Assembly (NCBI RefSeq): GCF_902859595.1
Contig: NZ_CADIJQ010000009.1
Location: 124,001-188,000, forward strand
Direction: 5' to 3'
DNA length: 64,000 nucleotides
Origin: Achromobacter kerstersii
GTDB lineage: Bacteria; Pseudomonadota; Gammaproteobacteria; Burkholderiales; Burkholderiaceae_B
The translations under genes and the position numbers were made by a program. Below, one piece after another: positions 24,658 to 34,600 of this stretch; within the stretch, counting starts at the first letter, position 1; every line of letters starts with the position of its first letter. The notes beneath the pieces are model-generated. The model saw nothing but the letters and a program-made list of their open reading frames with translations. It was not told the origin of the DNA and searched no databases.

Positions 24658-24814
24658 CCGGGGCAGCTGGCGTCTGCTGGCGTCTGCGGGCGTTTTGTGG
24701 CGGGGGCGGCAGGCAGAGGCGAGCGGAGCGCAGCGGGGCAGGAAGATGCTGCCCGCTCGACGGCCGGGCCGGTTTCGGGCATGCTTACCGGTCGTCTTTT
24801 CGACCCTTGCCCCA

Positions 24815-25369
24815 ATGATCGACCTGCCGCACCGCCTTCGCACCCTGCGCCGCCAGCAATCCCTGTCTTTGGAACAGCTGGCGCAACGTACGGGCCTGAC
24901 CAAAAGCTACCTCTCCAAACTTGAGCGGGGCTTGAGCGAGCCGTCGATCTCCACCGTGCTGCGGCTGGCAGAAGCCTATGGCGTGGGCGTGTCGCAACTG
25001 GTGGGGGCGGACGACGCCGCGCAAGACGAAGTGGTCAGCGTGGTGCGCGTGGCTGACCGAGAAGCCCTGCAACGGGGCGGGCTGGGCGCGGAATACCGGT
25101 ACGAATCGCTGGCCGGACGCCGCAAGGTCAAGGCGATGGAACCCTTTGTGGTGCATCCGCCGCGCGACTTTCCAGACGCCGCCGCGGTGTTTCCGCATCC
25201 GGGCGAAGAGTTCCTGCTGGTGATCAAAGGGTCGATAGAAGTGCAAGTGGGCGAACGCCAGTTCCGCCTGGACACGGGCGATTCCGTCTACTTCGATTCC
25301 GAACTGCCGCATCGCATGCGCACTGTCAGCCGCGCCCTGGCCGAGGTGCTGGTGGTGGCGGCGCATTGA
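24815..25369 (+). CDS. XRE-family regulator with C-terminal cupin
   Basis: 184 residues: N-terminal lambda-repressor-like HTH (residues 6-60: LRTLRRQQSLSLEQLAQRTG, then SYLSKLERGLSEPSISTVLR) and a C-terminal cupin-2 barrel (HPGEEFLLVIKGSIEVQVGE, GDSVYFDSELPHRM). These HipB/PuuR-type regulators usually sense a small ligand of the neighbouring pathway through the cupin. Start at 24815 (MIDLPHRLR) chosen; longer in-frame sequence upstream is G+C-rich low-complexity and has no family match. Likely regulates the Bug-GST-aldolase-cupin set. Confidence 0.88.
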   Translation: MIDLPHRLRTLRRQQSLSLEQLAQRTGLTKSYLSKLERGLSEPSISTVLRLAEAYGVGVSQLVGADDAAQDEVVSVVRVADREALQRGGLGAEYRYESLAGRRKVKAMEPFVVHPPRDFPDAAAVFPHPGEEFLLVIKGSIEVQVGERQFRLDTGDSVYFDSELPHRMRTVSRALAEVLVVAAH

Positions 25370-25420
25370 TTCGCCGGGACGCCGGCAACGCATAAACCGA
25401 TAACGACACACAGGGATCTC

Positions 25421-25786
25421 ATGAAACATGATCAATCGCGGCTGGTCCGCATCGATACCGGCCCGCTGATGAACCCGGTGCCGGGCAAGCCCCGCCGCCC
25501 GATTTCGGGCGACGCTGCTTTTCTGACGGTGACGGCCTTTGAAGGCAATGCGGGCAAGGCGGAAGCCGGCGTGTGGGAAAGCACGGCGGGCGTCTTCCAG
25601 GCAAACACCACCGGCTACATCGAATTTGGCACCATCATCGAAGGTTCGGCCCGGCTGGTCGACCCGGACGGCACCGTGCATGAACTGACCGTGGGCGAGG
25701 CCTTCGTCATGCCCGAGGGCTACACGGGCCGCTGGGAAGTGGACCAATTCGTGAAGAAGATCTACTTCATCACGCGCCTGGCCTGA
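25421..25786 (+). CDS. Cupin-domain protein (cupin_3/DUF861-like)
   Basis: 121-residue single cupin: GVFQANTTGYIEFGTIIEGS, then GTVHELTVGEAFVMPEGYTG and RWEVDQFVKKIYFI. The W.V...KK.Y tail is typical of cupin_3 proteins such as ureidoglycolate-hydrolase or EutQ relatives, often with unknown enzymatic or binding roles. It is 51 nt after the XRE-cupin gene and convergent with the small secreted-protein gene at 25809. Function not assignable. Confidence 0.8.
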   Translation: MKHDQSRLVRIDTGPLMNPVPGKPRRPISGDAAFLTVTAFEGNAGKAEAGVWESTAGVFQANTTGYIEFGTIIEGSARLVDPDGTVHELTVGEAFVMPEGYTGRWEVDQFVKKIYFITRLA

Positions 25787-25808
25787 CGCCCATCCACGCG
25801 CATGCCCG

Positions 25809-26174
25809 TTATGGCTGTGGCCGTTGCGGATACGCCGACGTGCCGAATGTATTGCCCATGCGGTTGCCAATGGTGGCCGGCGTGGGCAGGCCCATCTGAT
25901 TGGGCGGGCGTTGCGTGACGGCTTCAGACTCCAAACTCGGAGCGGGCCTCACCGGCGCAGCAGGCGCCATCTTCTGGTTCAGACAGTCATAGGACAGTGC
26001 GCGATAGCCGTTGACCTCGGTCTCGATGCAGGCGCCGCCTGCTGCGGCGGGCGCGGGGGCACCACGTGCGCCGGATGCGGCGGCTGCGGCGGCGGGTTGC
26101 GTGTCGGCCGCGAACGACGGCGGCCCGGCCAGCGCCAACACAACAAAGCCAATCACCCGTAACACTGTGCGCAT
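25809..26174 (-). CDS. Small secreted hypothetical protein with conserved Cys pair
   Basis: 121 residues. Signal peptide (MRTVLRVIGFVVLALAGPPSFAAD), an Ala/Pro-rich linker, then ACIETEVNGYRALSYDCLNQ, whose two cysteines (13 residues apart) could form a periplasmic disulphide, and a Pro/Gly-rich low-complexity tail. I recall similar C..(V/I)NG.R..SYDCL sequences in beta-proteobacterial hypothetical proteins but no function. Start at 26174 supported by AAGGAG seven nt upstream; earlier starts are shadow. It is divergent from the VreA-like gene and could share regulation. Confidence 0.75.
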   Translation of the reverse strand: MRTVLRVIGFVVLALAGPPSFAADTQPAAAAAASGARGAPAPAAAGGACIETEVNGYRALSYDCLNQKMAPAAPVRPAPSLESEAVTQRPPNQMGLPTPATIGNRMGNTFGTSAYPQRPQP

Positions 26175-26290
26175 GCGCGCTCCTTGAACAAACCCGGCCT
26201 GTTGCAGCCGGTGCAATCCGCAAAGTATAGGGACGGCCACGGGCGCGCAGGTGACCGTTGCGTGGCGGCGGCGCGTGCGGGGGGCGCGTC

Positions 26291-26324
26291 GTGTCACGAA
26301 TGCGTCATTCAGCGCCTCTAGCAT
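26291..26324 (+). promoter_or_regulatory. Candidate Pho box and -10 upstream of vreA-like gene
   Basis: GTGTCAC (26291-26297), four nt GAAT, GCGTCAT (26302-26308): two heptamers each matching CTGTCAT at five of seven positions with the correct 11-nt periodicity. Ten nt later TAGCAT (26319-26324) fits a -10, the usual spacing for PhoB-dependent promoters in which the Pho box replaces the -35. It lies about 79-112 nt before the ATG at 26403. Known PUMA3/vre control by PhoB in Pseudomonas aeruginosa makes this more plausible; chance matches are possible. Confidence 0.45.
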
Positions 26325-26402
26325 GGCGGCTTTTGTTAGGGCGGGCGCCCAGGCGTCCTGTGTGGCGGCCATGTCAGGCACTTCCCCCTTGCGGTCACGT
26401 TC

Positions 26403-27083
26403 ATGAGCGGCGCCTTCAAGGGGCGTGGCGTGGCGCTGCGCGCTTGTCTGGCCTTGGGCCTGCTGGGGCTGGCGCCCTCAAGCGGGGCAGCGCCGCCTGC
26501 CAAGCCCATTGAGTTCGCGATTGCGGCGCAGCCGTTGGCGCAGGCGCTGGTCGAATACAGTCTGGCCAGCGGCCTGACCGTGCTGGTCGACAGCACCTTG
26601 ACAGCGGGCCGGCAGGCCCCGGCAGTTGTCGGCCGCTATACGCCGGGCGACGCCCTGCGCAAGCTGCTGGCCGATTCGCCCTTGGCCATCCGTTACGCCA
26701 GCGAGCGCTCGTTCACGCTGGTGGCGAAACCAGATGAGTCGGCCGCGGCCACCGCGCGGTCGGGCAAGCGCCTGCGCGATACGCCTTACGCCGCCGTCGT
26801 GCAGGGCGCATTGAAGCGCGCCCTGTGCGCCGCGGCGGCCACGCAGCCGGGCAATTATCGTGCGCTGGTGCAGCTGTGGTTTGACAAGGCATGGCGCGTG
26901 ACACGCGTGGGCTGGGTGGCCTCTACCGGACAGGCTGGCCTGGATGACCGGCTGGAAGCGGCCTTGCGCGGCGTGGTGATCGGCCCGTTGCCTGCCACCT
27001 TGCCGCAACCGTTGACGGTGTTGTTGACGCCGCGCAGTGCGGCGGAATGCGCCGATATGCCGGGAGCCGTCCATGCGGGATAA
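26403..27083 (+). CDS. Periplasmic STN-domain signalling protein (VreA-like)
   Basis: 226 residues: signal peptide, an STN (secretin/TonB short N-terminal) domain at about residues 36-110 (EFAIAAQPLAQALVEYSLAS, then VVGRYTPGDALRKLLADSPL), and a C-terminal domain resembling the TonB C-terminus (RALVQLWFDKAWRVTRVGWV, then STGQAGLDDRLEAALRGV). There is no TonB-dependent receptor barrel. This matches the architecture of P. aeruginosa VreA, the small receptor-like part of the PUMA3 cell-surface signalling system. Its stop overlaps the sigma-factor start by 11 nt. Expected to relay a signal from the envelope to the FecR-like anti-sigma factor. Confidence 0.85.
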   Translation: MSGAFKGRGVALRACLALGLLGLAPSSGAAPPAKPIEFAIAAQPLAQALVEYSLASGLTVLVDSTLTAGRQAPAVVGRYTPGDALRKLLADSPLAIRYASERSFTLVAKPDESAAATARSGKRLRDTPYAAVVQGALKRALCAAAATQPGNYRALVQLWFDKAWRVTRVGWVASTGQAGLDDRLEAALRGVVIGPLPATLPQPLTVLLTPRSAAECADMPGAVHAG

Positions 27084-27597
27084 GCCGGCCGACACGTCGT
27101 TGCGTTCCTTGTTTCTTGAGCGCTACAACGATTTTCGTAATCAGCTCAAGCGCAGGCTAGGGTCGGAAGACCTGGCGCACGATGCGATGCAGGAGGCGTT
27201 CTTGAAGGTCAATGATCTGCCCGCCAGCGCGTCGATTCAACAGCCCGCGGCCTATCTTTTCCGGGTGGCGTTGAACATCGCGGAAGACCAGCGGCGGCGG
27301 GATTCCCGTTTGCTGACGGGGGTAGAGATCAGTGAACTGATCCACCTCACGGACGAGGCCGCGGACCCCGCGCGTATTGCGCAGGGCCGCAATCAGATCG
27401 ACGCCTTCGGGCGCGCGCTGCGCAAATTGCCCGAACGCACGCAGCAGATGGTGTTGGCCGCGCGGGTGCACGACTTGCCGCACGCGGAGATTGCGCGCCG
27501 CTATGGCGTGTCGGAACGCATCGTCTCCAAAGAACTCAAGCGTGCGCTGGAACATTGCGCGCGGGAGTTGCACCAGGACGAAGAACCATGGCGTTGA
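27073..27597 (+). CDS. ECF sigma factor of FecI type (VreI-like)
   Basis: 174-residue extracytoplasmic-function sigma factor. Region 2 is visible as LAHDAMQEAFLKVNDLP...AAYLFRVALNIAEDQRRR, and region 4 as LPERTQQMVLAARVHDLPHA followed by RRYGVSERIVSKELKRALE. Start at 27073 (MRDKPADTS) inside the end of the STN gene; upstream in-frame residues belong to that overlap. Overlaps the FecR gene by 10 nt. By analogy with FecI/VreI it would be released by FecR and transcribe the adjacent exoprotein locus. Confidence 0.9.
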   Translation: MRDKPADTSLRSLFLERYNDFRNQLKRRLGSEDLAHDAMQEAFLKVNDLPASASIQQPAAYLFRVALNIAEDQRRRDSRLLTGVEISELIHLTDEAADPARIAQGRNQIDAFGRALRKLPERTQQMVLAARVHDLPHAEIARRYGVSERIVSKELKRALEHCARELHQDEEPWR

Positions 27598-28544
27598 CGA
27601 TGAGCATGCCCGGAAGAAACAAGCACGAAGACGCGGCGTCGCGCGAGGCGCGGGCGTGGCTGCTGGCGTTGACGTCGGGCCGCGCCACTGAGGACGATGC
27701 GCAAGCGTTTCGCAGTTGGCTGGGCGCGGATGCCCGGCATCAGGCCGCCTTTGCCGAGCAGAAGCAGCTGTGGCAAAACGTGGGGCCGGCGATTCAAAAC
27801 GTGGTGGCGGAGCGCAAGCGCAAACCTGTCGTGACGGGCCGGCGCGCCTTTCTGGGGGGCGCGCTGGCGGCATCAGCTACCTATCTGGCATTCAAGCCGC
27901 CCTTGGGCCTGTGGCCCGGCGTGGACACCTTGGGCGCGGACTATCGCACGGCCGCGGGCGAACAGCGGCGCGTGTCGCTGGGCAATGCGCTGGACGTGGA
28001 CATGAACACGCTGACGCGCATCAATGTGGGCAGCGATGCGCATGGCGCGGTCATTGAGCTGGCTGATGGCGAAGCGGAAATCCGCAGCGGCTCCACGCCC
28101 GCCGTGGTGGTGGCCGGCAAGGGCCGCATCACCGCGCGCGACGCGACCTTCAACTTGCGCTACATCGATGGCGAGGCGCGGCTGTGCTGCCTGTCGGGCG
28201 CGTTGCGGCTGGTGCATGCGCAGGGCGTGTTCGATGTCGTGGCCAACCGCGAACTGCGCTACGACGATGCGCGGGTGATGCCGCCGGTGCAGGTGGACCC
28301 CGATGTCGTGACCGCGTGGCGGCAAGGCTGGCTGGTGTTCAACCAGCAGCCCTTGGCGCAAGTGGTGGACGAGCTGAACCGCTATCGGCGCGGGCGTTTG
28401 GTGCTGATGAACGAGCAGCTGGGCAAGCGTCTGGTGCAGGCGCGTTTTTCGCTGGCGCAGGTGGCCGACGCCGAACGCTTGATCCGCGACGCGTATGGCG
28501 CGCGTGTGACACATCTGCCCGCAGGCGTCGTGTTGCTGTCATAA
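27588..28544 (+). CDS. FecR-family anti-sigma factor (VreR-like)
   Basis: 318 residues. Cytoplasmic N-terminal DUF4880-like part (SREARAWLLALTSGRATEDD, with FRSWLGADARHQAAF), a single membrane segment (RRAFLGGALAASATYLAF, residues ~85-102), a periplasmic FecR domain (TAAGEQRRVSLGNALDVDMN, LADGEAEI) and a C-terminal STN-like region (FNQQPLAQVVDELNRYRRG) that contacts the signalling protein in this family. ATG at 27588 overlaps the sigma gene's stop. Completes the three-gene signalling cassette. Confidence 0.9.
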   Translation: MALTMSMPGRNKHEDAASREARAWLLALTSGRATEDDAQAFRSWLGADARHQAAFAEQKQLWQNVGPAIQNVVAERKRKPVVTGRRAFLGGALAASATYLAFKPPLGLWPGVDTLGADYRTAAGEQRRVSLGNALDVDMNTLTRINVGSDAHGAVIELADGEAEIRSGSTPAVVVAGKGRITARDATFNLRYIDGEARLCCLSGALRLVHAQGVFDVVANRELRYDDARVMPPVQVDPDVVTAWRQGWLVFNQQPLAQVVDELNRYRRGRLVLMNEQLGKRLVQARFSLAQVADAERLIRDAYGARVTHLPAGVVLLS

Positions 28545-28568
28545 GCGCGCCACAAAGACGGCCCCTTG

Positions 28569-28586
28569 ATGAATTATTTGTGACAG
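28569..28586 (-). promoter_or_regulatory. Weak Pho-box-like repeat before the exoprotein gene
   Basis: Read on the minus strand: CTGTCAC, AAAT, AATTCAT; the first heptamer is perfect, the second four of seven, with correct spacing. It lies in the 121-nt gap before the giant exoprotein gene but points away from it. On the plus strand the same gap has CGTCTGTC near 28611, reminiscent of ECF -10 elements. Neither is convincing alone. Confidence 0.2.
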
Positions 28587-28665
28587 GGTGCCGGTCGGCA
28601 TTTTTCCATCCGTCTGTCTTGTTCTAGGTGACGAACACGCGCGATTGGAACAAGGGATGGCGATC

Positions 28666-31600
28666 ATGCAGGCACGGATGTCGGGAATGGGCAGCAAGCG
28701 AAACACGGGGACCGCACCGGCGCGGGCGCGCCCGAACTGGCGTCCGACGCCGCTATCCCAGGCTGTGACGGCGCTGCTGATTGCGGGCAGCGCAAGCGGG
28801 GCCGCGCAGGCGCAGCAGCGCGCCTTCAGCCCGGGCTGGTTCTCCGACAAGAATGCGGTGCAATCCACCGCGCAGCGCACGGGCCGCATGCCTGATGGCA
28901 GCCTGGCCGGCATTGGCAACAGCGCACGCCAGCAGGCGCAGTCGCGTCAGCAATTGCAGCGCTCGCTAGACAACCTGAACCGCACGGCGGCGGCCGTCGC
29001 GGCGCAGCAGGCGGCGCAGGCGGCGGCACGTGCTGCCGCCGCCGCCAACAATGGCGGCGACGCCCCCGATGGTCTTGTCGAAGGCGGCTTGTCGGTGGCC
29101 AAGGGCGAGCTGGCCCAATGGGAAGGCGCGAAGGCCGCGACCCCCAGCGTGGAAAACGGACGCCAGATCGTCACCATTGAACAGACGCAGTCGCGCGCGA
29201 TTCTGAACTGGGACACCTTCAACGTCGGCCGCAACACGACGCTGCAATTCAAGCAGGGCACTGACGATGCGGTGCTGAACCGGGTGGTGGGCGCGGCGGC
29301 CAAGCCGAGCCAGATTCAGGGCGCGATCAAGGCTGATGGCACCGTGATGGTGGTGAACCAGAACGGCGTGATCTTCACCGGCACCAGCCAGGTGAACGCG
29401 CGCAACCTGGTGGCCGCAGCCGCCACGATTACCGACGCGCAGTTTCGCGAGAAGGGCCTGTACGCCGACAACGGCACGCAGCCCACCTTCCTGGATGCGC
29501 GTGGCAACATCGATGTGCAAGCGGGCGCGTTGATCCAGACGGCGGCCCCGGCCTCGTCGACCGCGGGCGGCGGGTATGTGCTGCTGCTGGGCAAGGAAGC
29601 CGCGAACGCGGGCGCCATCAACACCCCGTCCGGCCAGACGCTGATGGCCGCGGGTGACAGCTTTGTGATCAAGCGCGGCCAAGGCACGTCGGGCAATCTT
29701 GCGTCCACGACCAAGGGCAACGAAGTCACCCCCGGCGGCACGCCTGGCCGCGTGGTGAACACGGGTTTGATGCAGGCCGCAATGGGCGACGTAACGCTGA
29801 CGGGCGGCGATGTCGTGCAAGGCGGCGTGGTGCTGTCCAGCACGTCTGTCGACACGCGCGGCACGGTGCACCTGAACGCCTTGGGCGACGGCGGCAAGAT
29901 CACTTTGGCCGAAGGCGGCACCACGGCCATTCTGTTGGACCGCAGCGGCGCACTGGCGCTGGACAGCCAGCGCGACGGCTTGCGCGCGCCTGCGGCCACG
30001 ACCGCTGCCAATTCCCCGATTGTGGCGGCGGGCGCCGACCGCCGCGAACTGTCGCGCGTGGAAATCTCAAGCGCTGGCACGGTGGACTTCGCATCCGGTT
30101 CCATCACGCTGGCCACGGGCGGCCAGATCGCCGTGCAAGCCGCCAAGCGCAGCCTGGTGCGCGAGGGCTCCATCCTGGACGTGGCCGGCGCCGTGGGCGT
30201 GCCCGTGGCGATGGAAAACAACAGCGTCAAGATCAACGTGCAGGGCAATGAGCAGCGCGATGCGCCGATCAACCGCGACAGCGGCAAGCTGAACAGCAAC
30301 GACATCTGGGTGGATGCGCGCGACCTCGTCCTGGTGCCGGCCGGCACCAACGGCTACGCCACCGACCGCTGGTACACGGCCGGCGGCCTGCTGGAAGTAA
30401 GCGGGTATCTGGGCACACAGGGCCATGCCGTCAACGAATGGATGGCGCAGGGCGGCAACGTTGAATTCACCGGCGGCGACGTCGTGACGCGCGCGGGGTC
30501 GCAGATCAACGTGTCGGGCGGCACGCTGGATGTGCAGGACGGCAAGATCCAGCAGACGTGGTTGCGGGCGGTGGATGGCCGGCTGTACGAGGTGTCGAGC
30601 GCGCCGGGTGACCTGGCGTATACGGGCTTGTACAAGGGCTACGAGGCCACGCACGAGCGCTGGGGCCAGACGCACTATTTCTACAACCCGCTGATTGCGC
30701 CGAAGGAACGCTTCGAGACCGGCTACACGGTGGGCCGCGATGCGGGCCGGCTGGTCATCGGCACGAAGAGCGCCGTGCTGGAAGGCGAGCTGGTGGGCGA
30801 GACCTATCAGGGCGAGCGCCAGACCGCCGCCGCGCAGGCCGGGCTGGACGGCTATCAGCAATCACAACGCGCGGCGGCGCGCGGCGCGCAACTGATTGCC
30901 GGCACGTACACGCCGTACTACGTCAAGAGCACGGGGGCGTTGCAATACGCGTTGGGCATGTCGGAGGCGACGATCCAGCACGTTCAGCTGTCTGATCAGG
31001 TGGCCGCCATTGCGGCCGGGCTGGAGCTGGACGCGGCTTTGCCCGAGGACCGCACGGGCATCCTGCATCTGGACACGGCGCAGCTGAATCGCGCGAAGCT
31101 GGGCGCCATCAAGATTGCGGCGCAGGACATTACGGTGAAGTCGGACCTGACGGTGGGGCCGTCGGGCGACATCACCTTGTTCGCGAACCAGGTGTCGGTG
31201 GACGCCACGCTGACCGCGCGCGCGGGCAGCATCCGTCTGGGCAATGTGCTGAATCAGTTCTCGGCGACTGGGGCAGTGGACACTTTTTCGGGCGTGGCAG
31301 AACAGCCGAACGTGACGTTGAGCAGCCGCAGCCGTCTGGACACCCGGGGCATGTGGACGAACCTGGCGATGTCGCCCGAGCAGACCGCCGGCATGCCGTA
31401 CTTGAACGGCGGTTCGGTCTCGGTGCGCAGCAGCGGAGACATCCAGCTGGACGCCGGTAGCGTGATTGACGTCAGCTCGGGCGCGGTGCTGGGCAAGATG
31501 AACAAGGTGACGGGCGGCAAGGGCGGCAACACCACGATTGATGCGGTAGCCGGGAATGACGGCTCGGGCGGCGTGGTGACCCTGGGCGCCGAACTGCGCG

Positions 31601-34600
31601 GTTACGGCGTGGAAGGCGGGGGAACGTTGACGGTGGTGGCGGGCAAGGTGGCTGTGGTTGGCAACCTTGGTGAAAAAACGGATGCCCAATCCGGCGCACA
31701 ACGCGGCGCCCAACCCGGCGTTGAATCCGGCGTTGAATCCGGCACCCAACCCGGCGTTGAGTCCGGCGCACAACCCGCCGCCGCTGACGCAGAGTTGCTG
31801 ACGCTTGCCGCCCCGTTCTTCCAGCAGGGCTATGCGCGCTACGAGGTGACCGGACGCAAGGGCCTGACGGTGGCTGAGGATGCTCGCGTCGACGTCTTGA
31901 TGCCGGTCTCGCGCCTGGTGTCGGGCGCGGCGGGCTTGCCCACGGGCTCTGATCCGTCGGCGGTGCTGGACACCTGGTTGCCGCCGCTGTATCAGCACGA
32001 CATCGTGGCAGGCACGGCCACGCGGCGGCGCGGCGCAAGCCTGCTGCTGCAAAGCGGACGCACGCTGGCGCCGGCGGGCGCTGACACCGACGCCGAATTG
32101 ACCATCGGCCGGGGCGCGCAGGTAAACGTGGACCCGGGCCAGACCATTCAGTTGCTGGGCGCGGGGCAGATCACCGTATCCGGCGCGTTGACGGCGGCGG
32201 GCGGCAAGATCGATATCCGCCAACTGCGCACCGGCACGCTGGATGTGGCCGAGTCATTCGACACGGCCGCCGGCGAGGTGCACAACCGGTCAATCTGGAT
32301 TGGCGAAAACGCCGTGCTGAATGTCGCCGGCCGTGCGGAAACGGGCGTCGACGCGCAGGGCCGCCGCTATGGCGTGGCGGATGCGGGCGGCGTCATCGTG
32401 ATCGGCGGCGAGATCGATCACGACCGCGCAACCGCAACGTCGGCCGATGCGTATGTGATTGTCCGGCCGGGTGCGGTGCTGGATGCATCGGGCGCCAGTG
32501 CGCTGGTGGATGTTAACGGCGTGGGGCCGGTGCAACTGAATCGCGATGGCGGCCGGATTTCGCTTAGCTCGTACAACGGCCTGCATCTGGACGGCACGTT
32601 CATTGCGCGGGCGGGTGGGGCGAACGCGTCGGGTGGCACCTTGGACATTGCGCTGGAAACGCCGCTCTACCGCGTCGCGGGGGAGGGCGCCGCAGGCATG
32701 GATGTGCAGGTGCCGCGCGAATTGGTGCTGGCGGCAGGCGGCGGCAGCAAGGGTCTGAACGCGGGTCTGAACGTGGACCTGAAACCGGGCGAGGCGGACG
32801 ATGGCCTGCGCTACGGCCAAACCCGGTTGGACTCGGCGCGTCTGCTGGCCGGCGGCGGCTTTGATCATCTGGGGCTGTTGTCCAACGGCCTGATGTCTTT
32901 CGATGGCGACGTCCGCGTTGCAACGCCGCAAAGCCTGCGTCTGTACGCCGGCGCATTCTCACTGGCGCCCGAGGCCGATGCCCAGACACGCGTCGAACTG
33001 GCGTCGTCGTATGTGCGCTTGTCCGGCTTGGGCAAGTACGCGGCCACCACGGGCGTGTTGCGCCCGCGCGTGTTGTTCGCCGACGCGCCGGACGTGGGCG
33101 AGGGCACGTTCACCGTGCGCGCCGGCCGCCTGCTGGATGTGGGCAACAGCTTGTCCTTCGGCACGCAGGGCTCGATCAACCGCGGCGTGGGCGGCGCGTT
33201 GGCGATTGCACGCAGCGGCTTTGACCGGGTGACGCTGGACAGCGCGGGCGACCTGCGCTTTCTGGCGAACAACGACAACGAGCCGCGCTCGCGTCTGTGG
33301 ACCCGGGGCGATCTGGACCTGATCGCCGCGCAGATCTATCCCGCCACGGGCGCCGAAGCCGAAGTGCTGGCGGGCTACACGCGCAAGCCGGACGGCACGC
33401 AGGGCTTTGACCCGGACCGCAGCTTGCGGATCGGCCGCCACGAAGGTACGACGGACGCCTTGCCCGCAACGCCCTATTCGGCGTTTGGCACCTTGCGTCT
33501 GGCGGCCTCCACGGTGGAGCAGGGCGGTGTGCTGCGTGCGCCGTTGGGCGCCATCACGCTGGGCGATCTGGGCGAACTGATGGGCACGCAACGTCTGACC
33601 TTGTTGCCGGGCAGCGTCATGTCCGTCAGCGGCGCGGGCCTGCTCATGCCATACGGCGGCACGACCGATGGCGTGTCGTACAAGTTCAAGGGTGCGGACG
33701 TGTCCTTGGTGGGCGTGGGCGGCGCAATCGGCGTGGATGGGCAGGCGAACCTGCGCACCGGTATTACCTTGGGCTTCCGCGACGTGGACGCGATGCCGGG
33801 CTCGGTGATCGACCTGTCGGGCGGCGGTGAACTGACGGGCGCGGGCTTTGTGTCGGGCCGTGGGGGTTCAACCGATGCGCGCTATGCGCCGCTGGTCCGC
33901 ATGAATCCCAATGGCGGGTTCACCTTGCCGGGGCTGGCCAGCAACCCGGTCTACGCGATTGTGCCGGGCGCGCAAGCCCCCGTAGCGCCGTCGGGTGGCG
34001 AGGCCGGTGCCTCCACACCGGGCGTGGGCCAGCAGATTACGCTGGGTGCAGGCGTGCCTGGCTTGCCGGCCGGCACCTACACGCTGATGCCGTCTACCTA
34101 TGCCCTGCTGCCCGGCGCGTTCCGCGTCGAAATCAACGGTGGTGCGTCGGCAGGCGCGGCGGTGGCGCCGATGCAGATGCGCAACCAGTCGTGGGCGGCC
34201 AGCGGCACCTTGTCGACGGCAGGCACCAACGTGGCGAACCCGCTGGCCAGCGCGGTCATCCTGACCCCGGCGAAGGTGCTGCGCACGCTGTCGCAATACA
34301 ACGAGATGAGCTACGCCAGCTTTGTGGCGGCGGACGCGGTGACGCGTGGCGTGCCGCGCGCCATGCTGCCCGCCGATGCGCGTACCTTGCGGCTGGCGAT
34401 CCACCCCGGGTCCGCCGACGGGCAGGCGCTGAGCTTCGAAGGCTTGGCGAACTTCAAGGCGGCGCAGGGTGGTTTTGGTGGTGCGGTGGCGCTGAATGGC
34501 GGAAGCACAACGGTAGAAATTCTGGCGGCGGGGCAGTCGCCCACGGCGGGGTTCGATGGCACGTCGGTGCAAGCCGATGCGCTGACCGCGCTGGGCGCCA

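Noticed and set aside
24695-24814. N-terminal extension of the XRE-cupin regulator
   Set aside because: Arg/Gly-rich low-complexity sequence before the HTH; the usual start is MIDLPHRLR at 24815.
28588-28665. Upstream GTG start of the exoprotein
   Set aside because: No ribosome-binding site; AAGGG at 28652 fits the ATG at 28666, and the added residues do not improve the signal peptide.
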